Part shown: piece after piece, positions 46,318 through 55,317 of the stretch | Position numbering within the stretch: the first letter of the stretch is position 1 | Layout of the letters: the number at the start of each line of letters is the position of its first letter | Origin: Flavobacteriales bacterium | GTDB lineage: Bacteria > Bacteroidota > Bacteroidia > Flavobacteriales_D > Crocinitomicaceae | Assembly (NCBI GenBank): GCA_013373595.1 | Contig: JABXHO010000067.1 | Span: 1-64,000 of the forward strand | Reading direction: 5' to 3' | Length of the DNA: 64,000 bases | The notes under the pieces: generated by a model | Told to the model about the DNA's origin: nothing | Databases searched by the model: none | The model's input: the letters and a program-made list of their open reading frames with translations, nothing else | Program-made: the position numbers and the translations under genes

Positions 46318-46413
46318 TTAAACCACATAGGAACATAGGTTTTTCATTAAGTGTGGTTCAATAGCACTACCAATAAGCTCATAGGTCAGTTTGTCAAAAT
46401 ATTTTCTTGTCAT
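46318..46413 (-). pseudogene. GxxExxY gene remnant in element A
   Basis: A 31-codon stub whose first 19 residues (TRKYFDKLTYELIGSAIE after Met) match the start of the intact gene at 46497-46904 at most positions; the frame then runs directly into the terminal repeat and stops. The catalytic part and the GxxExxY motif are gone, so it cannot act as a nuclease. Confidence 0.7.
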
Positions 46414-46437
46414 AATGGTCTATGTATCTATGTGGTT
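46321..46437. mobile_element. Inverted-repeat element A (deletion derivative)
   Basis: A 117-bp block bounded by AACCACATAGGAACATAG (46321-46338) and CTATGTATCTATGTGGTT (46420-46437), inverted repeats that match at 16 of 18 positions. Inside is only the beginning of a GxxExxY-type gene on the minus strand. The last 47 bases plus flank are identical to element C, so both derive from the same shortened copy. A 21-bp AT-rich spacer separates it from element B. No transposase is present, so how it moves, if it does, is unknown. Confidence 0.65.
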
Positions 46438-46458
46438 AATTTAATTCGATCGTTTTTT

Positions 46459-46925
46459 AACCACATAGAAACATAGGGCTTCCAGACATCTCTGAGTTAA
46501 TTCAATTTTGAAAAATATTCATTGACGAATGTTTGTTGTCCTTCTTTAAAAATGTTGGAGCAGTTAAAATTAATCAAGATGCCCTTAGGGCATTTCAGCA
46601 GTTTCATATAAGTTAACAGCTGCGCCTCAAATACAGGAGTGATTTCCTGAACTGCTTTTAACTCCACCACAATTGAATTCTCTATGTACAAATCACACCT
46701 AAAATCAATATCCAGTAGCTTTCCTTTGTAATCCACTGGAATTTTCATCTCTGTTTGAAAATTTATTTTCCTATGTTTCAGTTCCTCCATTAAGCATTTG
46801 TGGTATACACTTTCGAGTAAGCCTCTCCCCATAACCTTGTGTACTTCGATGGCGCTACCAATAATCTCGTAGGTCAGTTCGTTAAGGTATTTCTTTGTAA
46901 TCATGCACTATGTATCTATGTGGTT
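46459..46925. mobile_element. Inverted-repeat element B carrying intact GxxExxY gene
   Basis: A 467-bp block bounded by AACCACATAGAAACATAG (46459-46476) and CTATGTATCTATGTGGTT (46908-46925). The right repeat ends three bases before the start codon of the gene inside, and the left repeat lies 21 bases beyond its stop, so the element is essentially one gene between inverted repeats. The repeats could act as DNA ends or as an RNA stem enclosing the gene. Confidence 0.65.
46497..46904 (-). CDS. GxxExxY protein, PD-(D/E)xK nuclease-like
   Basis: A 135-residue protein with the naming motif at residues 28-34 (GLLESVY) and a PD-(D/E)xK-like core: Asp70 in FRCDLYI and Glu80-Leu-Lys82 in VVELKAV. Members of TIGR04256 (Pfam PDDEXK_3) are of this length and often occur in several copies per genome; the biological role is unknown. 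Here the gene fills an inverted-repeat-bounded element and is flanked by two truncated copies. Start ATG at 46904. Confidence 0.85.
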   Translation of the reverse strand: MITKKYLNELTYEIIGSAIEVHKVMGRGLLESVYHKCLMEELKHRKINFQTEMKIPVDYKGKLLDIDFRCDLYIENSIVVELKAVQEITPVFEAQLLTYMKLLKCPKGILINFNCSNIFKEGQQTFVNEYFSKLN

Positions 46926-46941
46926 ATATTTTAATTTACTC

Positions 46942-47053
46942 ATTTTTTTTCACCACATAGGAACATAGGTTTTTTATTCAGTGTGATAGCCGCTTTGTAG
47001 TAACCACTTCCAAAAATCTCATAACCCAGTTCGTCAAAATATTTTCTTGTCAT
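46942..47053 (-). pseudogene. GxxExxY gene remnant in element C
   Basis: A stub of about 37 codons starting TRKYFDELGYEIFGSG after Met, homologous to the first ~17 residues of the intact gene, then unrelated sequence running through the terminal repeat to a stop. No catalytic residues remain. Confidence 0.6.
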
Positions 47054-47077
47054 AATGGTCTATGTATCTATGTGGTT
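46951..47077. mobile_element. Inverted-repeat element C (deletion derivative)
   Basis: A 127-bp block bounded by CACCACATAGGAACATAG (46951-46968) and CTATGTATCTATGTGGTT (47060-47077). Its internal part starts with the same CATAGGTTTTTxATTxAGTGTG junction as element A, then diverges, and ends with 47 bases identical to element A. It lies 25 bp of AT-rich DNA from element B. Confidence 0.65.
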
Positions 47078-47149
47078 AAACACGAAAGTTGAAACAATTC
47101 ACGTTCTAGTAAATTTAAAGTATCTTAGCTGAACAGATATTTTCATCGC

Positions 47150-47794
47150 ATGAGAACAGTTTTATTGGCTATTGTTTTATGGGGTTCATCACTTTGCTTC
47201 GGACAAAGTTACCAACTCGCGTTTTTGAAATACGGCGGTGGCGGCGATTACTACGCCAACCCAACTGCATTGACGAATCTCGCTTCTTTTTGTAATAAGA
47301 ACTTAGGAACATCGATCTCCAATGAAACACCTTATGTTGAAGTCGGAAGTCCTGATTTATTTCTCTATCCGTACATTCACATGACAGGACACGGAAACGT
47401 TGTGTTTTCGAGTCAGGAAGCGGAGAATTTGAGAACGTACCTCATCGGTGGAGGCTTCTTACACATCGACGACAACTTCGGAATGGACGAATTCATTCGT
47501 GTTGAACTGAAAAAGGTGTTCCCGAACAACGAATTGGTGGAAATTCCTTTCGATCATGCTATTTTCCATCAGAAATATGACTTCAACGGATTGCCAAAAA
47601 TCCATGAACACGCAGGAAAACGACCACAAGCTTTTGCCATTATTGTCGACGGACGAATTGTCTGTTTGTACACCTACGAAACGGATTTGAGTGACGGTTG
47701 GGAAGATCCTGAAGTACACAGCGACCCTGAAAACAAACGCCAGGAAGCACTCAAAATGGGCGCTAACATTTTAATGTACGTGTTTATGCAGTAG
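47150..47794 (+). CDS. DUF4159 family secreted protein
   Basis: A 214-residue protein with a signal peptide (about 1-18, ending CFGQ) and a DUF4159 domain (about 22-212) with LFLYPYIHMTGHGNVVFSS, the LIGGGFLHIDDNFG motif and the HPIF-like HAIFHQKYDF segment. The domain resembles glutamine-amidotransferase-like folds and is common in Bacteroidota; function unknown. TATCTTAG upstream is one base from the -7 consensus. Its end is 40 bases from the convergent esterase gene. Confidence 0.85.
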   Translation: MRTVLLAIVLWGSSLCFGQSYQLAFLKYGGGGDYYANPTALTNLASFCNKNLGTSISNETPYVEVGSPDLFLYPYIHMTGHGNVVFSSQEAENLRTYLIGGGFLHIDDNFGMDEFIRVELKKVFPNNELVEIPFDHAIFHQKYDFNGLPKIHEHAGKRPQAFAIIVDGRIVCLYTYETDLSDGWEDPEVHSDPENKRQEALKMGANILMYVFMQ

Positions 47795-47834
47795 TAATGG
47801 CAGAAATTCTTGACCAGAACACACCAGCCCCCGA

Positions 47835-48971
47835 TCAAAAAACAACCATCAACTTTTTGATGACCTTAAAATTACTTCCTGAAATTTGAACGAAGTAACT
47901 CCCCTCTTTTAATTGGCTAATGTCGATATTGGAACTATTGGAATGAGATCGGTGCTCAACAACTCGTCCTTGCATATCAATGATACTCACCTCATCAAAT
48001 TGTACATTTTCCGATTGAATGTTCAACACATCACGAGTGGGGTTCGGCCACACAGCAAAGTCATCTGCCGACACCTCAGAAATATCGTTTATTCCTGACT
48101 TCTCATACTGACTGAAAAAGCGCCAAATCTCTCTACTCGCGTCAAAATCCATGCAGGTAACTTGTGAAGAAGAAGGCATGGGTCCACCTGGCCAGCTGTG
48201 TCCTCCCTCAATCACCTTAAAATGTTCAATTGTATGTCCATCCACTCCTCCCGAATACACATACTGCTCTGCAGTGGCACCATCTCCTGGATCAATATCA
48301 GGAACTGCAGCGATCGTCGGCGTTGTAATACAACTGTTCTGATTGACCCAAAACTGAATTAAATCTGGGATAGGCGTCATTGTTGAAGTTCCTATGTACG
48401 GATTCGTGTTATCCGCTGTTCCATGAATATGAATGATCGGCGTAGGGTGCGAAGGATTACAATTTCCATACATCGTGGTTGACATCGATCCTGTTACACC
48501 ACCAATTGCTGCAAAACGATCGCTTTCACATGCCAAATAATACGCCATAAAACTGCCATTCGACATTCCTGTGCAATACACACGATTCTGGTTGATACTG
48601 TAATTTGCCGAAATCGTATCAATCAACGCTTCGATGAAACCAACATCATCCACATTCGTCCCTGCAATATTTTCGTAGTTCCAGTATTTCAAGCCTAACA
48701 AAGTGGCTCCGTCCGGATTGACAACAATAAAATTTGCGGTATCTGCAATCGGCTTAAAATCTCTGTATTGAGCGAAATCGGCTCCACTTGATGATAATCC
48801 GTGCAAACCAACCACCAAGGGAACGGCTTCTCCAGGAACATAAGATGCAGGGACATAAAACGAATATGTTCTAGTGTCACCACCAAAATCAAATGAACCA
48901 CTAATTGTCGTTTGTGCTCCTGAAAAACCAGCAGTTAACAGAAGAAATGCAGTAAGAACGTAGTTTAACAT
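47835..48971 (-). CDS. Secreted PHB-depolymerase/feruloyl-esterase-like protein with T9SS signal
   Basis: A 378-residue protein: signal peptide (MLNYVLTAFLLLTAGFSGAQ), an esterase domain of the LpqC/CE1 type (about 20-290) with LHGLSSSG oxyanion region, nucleophile in CTGMSNGSF, HIHGTADN and a late GGHSWPGG histidine, then a type A T9SS domain (about 305-378, VWPNPTRDV...KLMVVF). It probably hydrolyses polyester or feruloyl/acetyl esters of plant polysaccharides outside the cell. The frame is open 15 codons upstream, but the signal peptide fixes the start. Confidence 0.87.
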   Translation of the reverse strand: MLNYVLTAFLLLTAGFSGAQTTISGSFDFGGDTRTYSFYVPASYVPGEAVPLVVGLHGLSSSGADFAQYRDFKPIADTANFIVVNPDGATLLGLKYWNYENIAGTNVDDVGFIEALIDTISANYSINQNRVYCTGMSNGSFMAYYLACESDRFAAIGGVTGSMSTTMYGNCNPSHPTPIIHIHGTADNTNPYIGTSTMTPIPDLIQFWVNQNSCITTPTIAAVPDIDPGDGATAEQYVYSGGVDGHTIEHFKVIEGGHSWPGGPMPSSSQVTCMDFDASREIWRFFSQYEKSGINDISEVSADDFAVWPNPTRDVLNIQSENVQFDEVSIIDMQGRVVEHRSHSNSSNIDISQLKEGSYFVQISGSNFKVIKKLMVVF

Positions 48972-49144
48972 AACAGATGATTTTATACGAATGTAGCACT
49001 TTGTAATCAAAATCATTCCATTAAGTAATCGTGGCGTGACGAAACCGTGCTATCATTTCACCCTACAAATCATTCAATGCTATACCGACCTTAGAGTACT
49101 CGTTGAACCATTGAAAATCCGTATCTTGCACTAAAGTTCACTCT

Positions 49145-50710
49145 ATGAATACCTTCTACATCACATTAGTTTTCGCCATACTTTCATCGTTTTCAGGAAC
49201 GGCACAAAACATCAACATTACGAACACAAATGTATTTGATGGTGAACCGTATTTGGCGATCGATCCCAATAACCAACAACACCTCGTGGCCGCATGGATG
49301 GGATTCAAAATTGGACAGGGAATTGTGATCAAAACGAAATACTCAAACGACGGAGGAACAACTTGGTCCACGTTAAATGAAATTCCTCATATTTCGGGAG
49401 CCATAGCTTCGGCAGACGTTTCGCTCGAATACGATTCAAATGGAAACGTGTTTCTCTGTTACATTGACTACGACAACCAAAACTTTACGCAAGGTGATAT
49501 TCTCGTAAGAAAATCAACCGACGGTGGAGCAACATGGGGAAATCCAGTTAGTGCTATTTCCATCACAGACTGTCCGAATCAACTGTGCGTCGACCGCCCA
49601 TGGATAGTTATTGACAATTCAACAGGACCAAATAACGGAGCAATATACATTACAAGCATTAATGCCGATCAACCAACATTGGTTACCCCTCCGTACCACG
49701 CATATTTAGTTGTGAGTACCGATGAAGGGACGACATTTAGCACTCCCCGATTTATCGACACAACGGGTTACAACGTAGGAGATATTACGCAAGCAGGAAA
49801 CTCGCCAGTGGTTGGACCCGACGGAACGTTCTACGCAAACTATCCAAGTTATGACACCTCGCAAAGTCCGTTTGCACATATTTATTTGGCTTCTTCTACC
49901 TCTCTTGGAACAGACATCGATCATGTAAACGCGTATACCATTTTAATTCCAGGTACTCAAGATCCATATGCCAAAAAAGGAGGAAGAATGGTGATTGATC
50001 CATCGGAACCGAGTCACCTCGCGATGTTATTACTCGGGCAGGAAACGACCGATCCCGACGTCTATTTTATGGAGACCTACGATGCGGTGAACTGGACCAC
50101 TCCCACTCGTTTGAATGACGATGCCTTAGGCAATGGAAAAATGCAAGATTTGATTTGGGCAGCTTTCAACGAAAATGGCGACCTCGGAGTATGCTGGAGG
50201 GATCGACGAAATGCTTCATCAAACGGTTATCAGACGGAAACGGAAATCTATGGAGCAGTAAGATTCAAAGATTCAATCCATTTCGAACCGAACTTCCCCA
50301 TTTCAACGCAGCAGGCACCCCATGACGTTGTTCTGGAAGGATCTGGAAATGATTTTCTCAATGTCAAGTTTATCGGAGATACGCTGTACACGATTTGGGG
50401 CGATGTTCGAACGGGAACCGTCAATATTTTCTTGAACAAGATGAGTGTTTCTTCTGGTATTTCATCGGTTGAAACCATTCATACGGAAGATAACATCATG
50501 ACGATTTATCCTAATCCAGCAGACGCATCTTTCACGATTGAAAATTTCGAACGCTACGCAAATTGCACCTTAATTGATGCGTCCGGAAAAGTGATTACGT
50601 CCATCGATTCGGAAACCGTTTCAACTACTGATCTTCCATCAGGCAATTATTTTGTACGATTCTTGATTAAGAATAAAGCATTTACATCACCCGTAATTGT
50701 CCAACACTAA
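49145..50710 (+). CDS. Secreted sialidase-like propeller protein with T9SS signal
   Basis: A 521-residue protein with a signal peptide (about 1-20, ending GTAQ). Residues ~25-430 contain BNR/Asp-box motifs (YSNDGGTTWS, KSTDGGATWG, STDEGTTFS), the hallmark of exo-alpha-sialidase-type six-bladed propellers. Residues ~450-521 are a type A T9SS sorting domain (IYPNPADAS...). The catalytic arginine triad of true sialidases cannot be confirmed by eye, so a binding-only role is possible. Followed after 26 bases by the ankyrin gene. Confidence 0.8.
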   Translation: MNTFYITLVFAILSSFSGTAQNINITNTNVFDGEPYLAIDPNNQQHLVAAWMGFKIGQGIVIKTKYSNDGGTTWSTLNEIPHISGAIASADVSLEYDSNGNVFLCYIDYDNQNFTQGDILVRKSTDGGATWGNPVSAISITDCPNQLCVDRPWIVIDNSTGPNNGAIYITSINADQPTLVTPPYHAYLVVSTDEGTTFSTPRFIDTTGYNVGDITQAGNSPVVGPDGTFYANYPSYDTSQSPFAHIYLASSTSLGTDIDHVNAYTILIPGTQDPYAKKGGRMVIDPSEPSHLAMLLLGQETTDPDVYFMETYDAVNWTTPTRLNDDALGNGKMQDLIWAAFNENGDLGVCWRDRRNASSNGYQTETEIYGAVRFKDSIHFEPNFPISTQQAPHDVVLEGSGNDFLNVKFIGDTLYTIWGDVRTGTVNIFLNKMSVSSGISSVETIHTEDNIMTIYPNPADASFTIENFERYANCTLIDASGKVITSIDSETVSTTDLPSGNYFVRFLIKNKAFTSPVIVQH

Positions 50711-50736
50711 AAAATGAGAATAAAACAAGATTGAAC

Positions 50737-52860
50737 ATGAATCGATTCATTTTTGTCATCACTTTTTGCTTTGCAACGCTTAGTCTTTCACAAGAAACGC
50801 CGCCAACTCCACCCCTGAGCATTGGCGATGAGGAAACACCACTCATGCTTGCCATTGAGGCGAATGATTTAGCAAAAGTCAAGCAACTCGTAGAAGCGGG
50901 AGCCGATGTGAACGAATCGGGATTTTCCATGGATTCACCGATCCGCTTGGCAGTCAAAAAACAAAACGTGAAGATTGTTCATTACCTCGTCGAAAACGGA
51001 GCCAAAGACAATTACGCCGTAGGAGATGCGGTACGCCAAAACAACATGGCGATCACGAAATACCTCGTAAATCACCATTTCCACATTGGGCAAGCCATCG
51101 TGTATGCCGCTGAAAATAACAACCTCGAAATGGTAAGGTTTCTTGCCTCTCGCGGAGCGAATGTCGACTTCTCGCAAAAACGAAAAACAGGAATTTTCAG
51201 AAGAACCTTCGTTTCTCCAATTGGTCAAGCCGTTTACCATAACAATCTCAAAATGACCAAAGTGCTTATCGCGCACGGACTTCCACTTGAAACAGCTATC
51301 AAAGAAGCACTTGACTATGGTAGAAATGACATCATTCTGGATTTGAGCAAACAACTAGACGATAAAGGTTGGTTGCTGATGGAAGCATTTAAGCGATCGA
51401 ATGATCCTCTTGTTCAAAAATTGATTTCGCAAGGCGTTCCACCAAACGTAGAAGACGACGACGGCAACACAATGCTACTCATTGCTGCGTCAAATGGAGA
51501 TTTAGAACTTGTCAAAAAATGCCTTAACGGTTACAATTTATACCTTCTTAAGAAAAACAACTTCGGAGAAAATGCCCTCATGAAGGCTGTTTACAGCGGC
51601 TCAATTCCACTATGCCGATACCTTCTTGAAAAAGGAATTGACATCGAAGCGCAAAACAACAAAGGAGAAACCGCACTCTTTTATTCGATGAGTAACCAGT
51701 CGATGGAACTGTTTGAGTTTCTTTTAGCAAATGGAGCGAACCCCAAACACGCCAGTAACAATGGGAATAATCTTCTCATCAAAGCGGCTATTCGCGACAA
51801 CGAACGTGCAATGACAACATTACTCGCCAGGGGAGTCGATATTCATCATAAGAACAAGGAAGGTAAAACTGCTTTTTTCTATGTTGTAAACAACTCAAAT
51901 GGATTCACCTATCCAAACAACGACCTGCACAATCGTTTTATTGACGCTGGAGCCGACATCAACACCGTGGGAAGTTCGGGAGAAACACTTCTCTTCAAAA
52001 TGATTGAGCGAGGAAAGCTTGACCGCGTTAAAGAACTCATTCATAAAGGCGCCGATGTAAATACAACCAATAATCGAGGCGAGCGACCTTCTTGTAGCAA
52101 CCCTGAGATTATCAAGCTTCTTGTTGAAAGTGGAGCCGATATCAATGGCACGGACAACTGGGACAACACCTATCTCTGCGAAGCAGTCAAACAAAACGAT
52201 TTGGAACTCGCTTTTTTCCTCGTCAACAACGGAATTGATGTGAACAAACGCTGTTACTTCGACGAGCAAGCATTAATTAAGTCCATCAAATCTGACAACT
52301 TAACATTTGTACAATTTCTCGTCGAAAACGGAGCCGACCTAGATCTTTCAGGCTACATGCATCAAGGCGTGATGGACTACGCGAAAAAGGAGAACAACGA
52401 AGAAATCATTTCCTACTTACGAAGTAAAGGCGCTATGACGAAGGAGGAAAAGAATGAACAATACAAAGCATCCATGAAGCTCGAAAGAGATATTAAATCA
52501 GCGCTTATTGCCGAAGATCTCGAGCTGGTCATGAAGTTAATCTCTAGCGAAGAAGTTATTGTTCTTCAAGATAAAACCATAGAAAACATCGCGTACGTTG
52601 CCGCCAAACATGGGCATGTTCCAATGATCAACAAACTACTTTCTGACGCTGTTCCTTTTGAAATTAACGCATCAGTGACTCCACAGGATCAAACTGTTTT
52701 ATTCATTGCAACCATCTACGAACAAGATGAACTAATCTTGGACCTTCTTAGCAAGGGCGCAAACCCCAATCACACCGATCGAAATGGTAAAAATCCCATC
52801 GATTTCGCAGCAAAACGCAGCACCAAGAAAATCTTCAAAAAATGGAGTAAAGACAACTAG
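50737..52860 (+). CDS. Secreted ankyrin-repeat protein
   Basis: A 707-residue protein with a signal peptide (about 1-18, ending SLSQ) and a proline-rich linker, then some 18-20 ankyrin repeats up to the C-terminus, seen from recurring G-A-D-V/I-N, G-E-T-A/L-L and L-V/L-x-x-G-A words at about 33-residue spacing. Ankyrin arrays bind proteins. An exported one probably works in the periplasm or at the surface. It lacks a T9SS domain. ATG at 50737 chosen over an in-frame TTG two codons earlier. Confidence 0.85.
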   Translation: MNRFIFVITFCFATLSLSQETPPTPPLSIGDEETPLMLAIEANDLAKVKQLVEAGADVNESGFSMDSPIRLAVKKQNVKIVHYLVENGAKDNYAVGDAVRQNNMAITKYLVNHHFHIGQAIVYAAENNNLEMVRFLASRGANVDFSQKRKTGIFRRTFVSPIGQAVYHNNLKMTKVLIAHGLPLETAIKEALDYGRNDIILDLSKQLDDKGWLLMEAFKRSNDPLVQKLISQGVPPNVEDDDGNTMLLIAASNGDLELVKKCLNGYNLYLLKKNNFGENALMKAVYSGSIPLCRYLLEKGIDIEAQNNKGETALFYSMSNQSMELFEFLLANGANPKHASNNGNNLLIKAAIRDNERAMTTLLARGVDIHHKNKEGKTAFFYVVNNSNGFTYPNNDLHNRFIDAGADINTVGSSGETLLFKMIERGKLDRVKELIHKGADVNTTNNRGERPSCSNPEIIKLLVESGADINGTDNWDNTYLCEAVKQNDLELAFFLVNNGIDVNKRCYFDEQALIKSIKSDNLTFVQFLVENGADLDLSGYMHQGVMDYAKKENNEEIISYLRSKGAMTKEEKNEQYKASMKLERDIKSALIAEDLELVMKLISSEEVIVLQDKTIENIAYVAAKHGHVPMINKLLSDAVPFEINASVTPQDQTVLFIATIYEQDELILDLLSKGANPNHTDRNGKNPIDFAAKRSTKKIFKKWSKDN

Positions 52861-52972
52861 AAAGTAGGCATACGCAACTTCGCCCAACGACTTCACGTCT
52901 TAGCAATTGAGATATTTTTAGTAATATTAAATTATTATTGTTTGGATGTTTCCAAATTGTTAACTCTGCTAT

Positions 52973-54106
52973 ATGATCAAACTTCTACTGTCTTGTGCGT
53001 TTTTAACCGCTAGCTTTTCCTATGCTCAATACTGTGCAGGTGGTCCCACTTCTGCCAATGACTCCAACATCGAATCCGTTTCACTCACTGGTGATGGCGG
53101 TGGAATTTCCTATACAGGATGTCCAGGTGTAATTGGATTAGAAGAAGACTTTTCTCAATCTGTTATTCTCGGAGCTGGAAATAATTATACACTTTATGTA
53201 CAATTTGGAACCTGCGGAGGAAACTACGGCGGAGCTGGAGAAGTGTGGATTGATTTCAATCAAAATGGCATCTTCGAATCCACTGAATCGGTTGGAACTT
53301 GGTCTGGAACACCTCCAACTGCGCAAAGCGTTTTCAATATTTCGGTGCCTTCAACAGCAACTATGGGACAGACACGAATGCGCATCAACCATCAAGAAGG
53401 AGGTTCAATTCCTCTCGATCCATGTGCAAGTTTCTCTTGGGGATCATCCACCGATTTTTTAGTTGATATTCAAGGAGGAATTGACTGTTCAGCCTACATT
53501 GGCGACGACGAGTCTGACCCACGCCCTGTAGCGAGTTACCCTTTCAACGAAACTTATTCAAACACGATTTGTTACTCCAATAACAATCCCGTTTACAACT
53601 CGCCAGATGTGTACTACTTGCTTACCAACTTTGCAAGCTTATCAAGTCTCGAGATTTCATTGTGCGGATCTGGTTTCGACACCTTCCTATCTGTGAAAGA
53701 TACTCAAGGAAATACCATTGCTATTAATGATGATGGCCCTAGCTGCGGACCACAATCCGAATTAACACTTCCAACTGCAGGTCACGATTCTCTTTTTGTT
53801 GTTGTAGAGGGATGGAACAATGAAACAGGAAGCTACACCATTAACATTAATCAAGGAACCTTATCACTCGATCAGCTCGAAGGAAATGGCTTTTCGCTCT
53901 TCCCGAATCCTGCTACATCCAGTGTTGTTTACGAGAGCGCTCAAGGAGGTCAACTCACACTCCTCAACGCAAGTGGAGAAATCGTAAAACGCATGAAAAT
54001 GACAGCTCATCAGGAAGTAGATATTTCTGACTTACCAAAAGGAGTCTATCTATTCAAGGTTCAAAATGAATCGTCTACGACCGTGCAAAAACTGTTGATC
54101 CAATGA
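52973..54106 (+). CDS. GEVED-domain secreted protein with T9SS signal
   Basis: A 377-residue protein: signal peptide (about 1-18, ending SYAQ), a GEVED domain (about 20-170, with VWIDFNQNGIFE and TRMRINHQ), a PPC-like domain (about 175-300, with SLEISLCGSGFDTFLSV), and a type A T9SS sorting domain (about 305-377, FPNPATSS...KLLIQ). It heads the six-gene Kelch operon; its stop overlaps the ATG of the first Kelch gene (ATGA). Likely a surface or released binding protein. Confidence 0.88.
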   Translation: MIKLLLSCAFLTASFSYAQYCAGGPTSANDSNIESVSLTGDGGGISYTGCPGVIGLEEDFSQSVILGAGNNYTLYVQFGTCGGNYGGAGEVWIDFNQNGIFESTESVGTWSGTPPTAQSVFNISVPSTATMGQTRMRINHQEGGSIPLDPCASFSWGSSTDFLVDIQGGIDCSAYIGDDESDPRPVASYPFNETYSNTICYSNNNPVYNSPDVYYLLTNFASLSSLEISLCGSGFDTFLSVKDTQGNTIAINDDGPSCGPQSELTLPTAGHDSLFVVVEGWNNETGSYTININQGTLSLDQLEGNGFSLFPNPATSSVVYESAQGGQLTLLNASGEIVKRMKMTAHQEVDISDLPKGVYLFKVQNESSTTVQKLLIQ

Positions 54107-55317
54107 GATTTCTCCTTGTCTTGTTCGTTCTATTCCTGAATGCGAACTGCTTTGCTGGCGGTTGGATTCAAAAAGCTGATTTCGGTGGAATTGCCCGACA
54201 CAGGACAACTATGCTTACCATTGGAAATAAAATTTACATTGGATTGGGACACTATAATGGTGCAGGGCCCAATATCTTGTTCAACGACTGGTGGGAATAC
54301 GATCCATCAACCAATTCTTGGTCGCAAAAAGCCGATTATTTGGGTGGAGATTGCTATCACGCCACAGGCTTCACAATGAACAACATCGCATACGTAGGAA
54401 CAGGACGAACGAGTGCCTCTGGGAGCACACTTGTTCAGAATTTTTACAAATACGATGTTTCCACCAACGCATGGACAGAAATCACTAGTTTTCCTGGAGT
54501 TGGAAGACGAGGAGCTGTTTCTTTCGTTATTGGAGATTACGCCTACACGGGGACAGGAGAGTCCAATAGCGGTATACTCGGATCATTCTACCGATTCGAT
54601 CCATTGAGTGAAACATGGACGCAAGTATCCTCTCTCCCAGCCGTTCGAACTTCAGCCGTTGCCTTCTCAATTGACAACTTTGGATATGTCGGAACAGGAG
54701 ATTTAGACCCAGGAAGCACCAATGATTTTTGGCAATACGATCCGAGCCAAGATCTTTGGACTCAAAAAGCATCCGTCGGCCCTAAAACACGTAAAGAAGC
54801 CATGGGGTTTGCGCTTGATGGCAAGGGATATATCGGAACGGGTGGAAACAATTTGGAGGCTAGTCTGTCCGATATGTGGGAATACTCCCCCACAACCGAT
54901 ACTTGGGTTCAAATTGAAGATTTTCAAGGAACGGCACGCCGCTATTTTTCCGCAACAACGCTTAATGGAGTAGCTTATGCAGCTCTCGGTACAAACGGAA
55001 CGAACTTCAAAGATTTGTGGATGTTCGACCGAACATTGTCGCTTCTAGAGGAATCGTTGAGTGACGCAACTATTAAAGTCTACCCAAACCCTGCTAGCGA
55101 GTACATTCAGATTGATCTAGAACTACCCGAAACCATTGATGAGACACAACTTCGCTTGGAAATTGTAAATACGCAAGGGAAAATCATTTATCAAAGTAAT
55201 TGGACAAATCAAACAACCATTCAAACAGATTCGTGGCCAAAGGGAAGCTATCTCTACCGCATAAAATACAATGAACACCTCGTTCGATCCGAATCATTCA
55301 TCATTCTATCACTATGA
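54103..55317 (+). CDS. Six-bladed Kelch propeller T9SS cargo, paralogue 1
   Basis: A 404-residue protein with a signal peptide (about 1-18, ending CFAG), six Kelch repeats (residues ~20-310, each with a W-x-Y/F-DP-x-x-x-x-W-x-Q-K/V word and a hydrophobic G-Y-x-G-TG strand), and a type A T9SS domain (about 325-404, VYPNPASEY...). Coupled by four-base overlaps to the GEVED gene before and Kelch paralogue 2 after. Kelch propellers bind partners or, in galactose-oxidase relatives, act as enzymes; no copper site is seen, so binding is more likely. Confidence 0.9.
   Translation: MRFLLVLFVLFLNANCFAGGWIQKADFGGIARHRTTMLTIGNKIYIGLGHYNGAGPNILFNDWWEYDPSTNSWSQKADYLGGDCYHATGFTMNNIAYVGTGRTSASGSTLVQNFYKYDVSTNAWTEITSFPGVGRRGAVSFVIGDYAYTGTGESNSGILGSFYRFDPLSETWTQVSSLPAVRTSAVAFSIDNFGYVGTGDLDPGSTNDFWQYDPSQDLWTQKASVGPKTRKEAMGFALDGKGYIGTGGNNLEASLSDMWEYSPTTDTWVQIEDFQGTARRYFSATTLNGVAYAALGTNGTNFKDLWMFDRTLSLLEESLSDATIKVYPNPASEYIQIDLELPETIDETQLRLEIVNTQGKIIYQSNWTNQTTIQTDSWPKGSYLYRIKYNEHLVRSESFIILSL

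Noticed and set aside
46321-47077. Classical insertion sequence
   Set aside because: The only protein encoded is the 135-residue GxxExxY protein; no transposase motif (DDE, HUH or serine recombinase) is present and no target duplication is obvious.
49145-50710. True sialidase in a sialic-acid utilisation locus
   Set aside because: BNR boxes are present, but no nan genes are nearby and the arginine triad cannot be confirmed, so only sialidase-like is stated.
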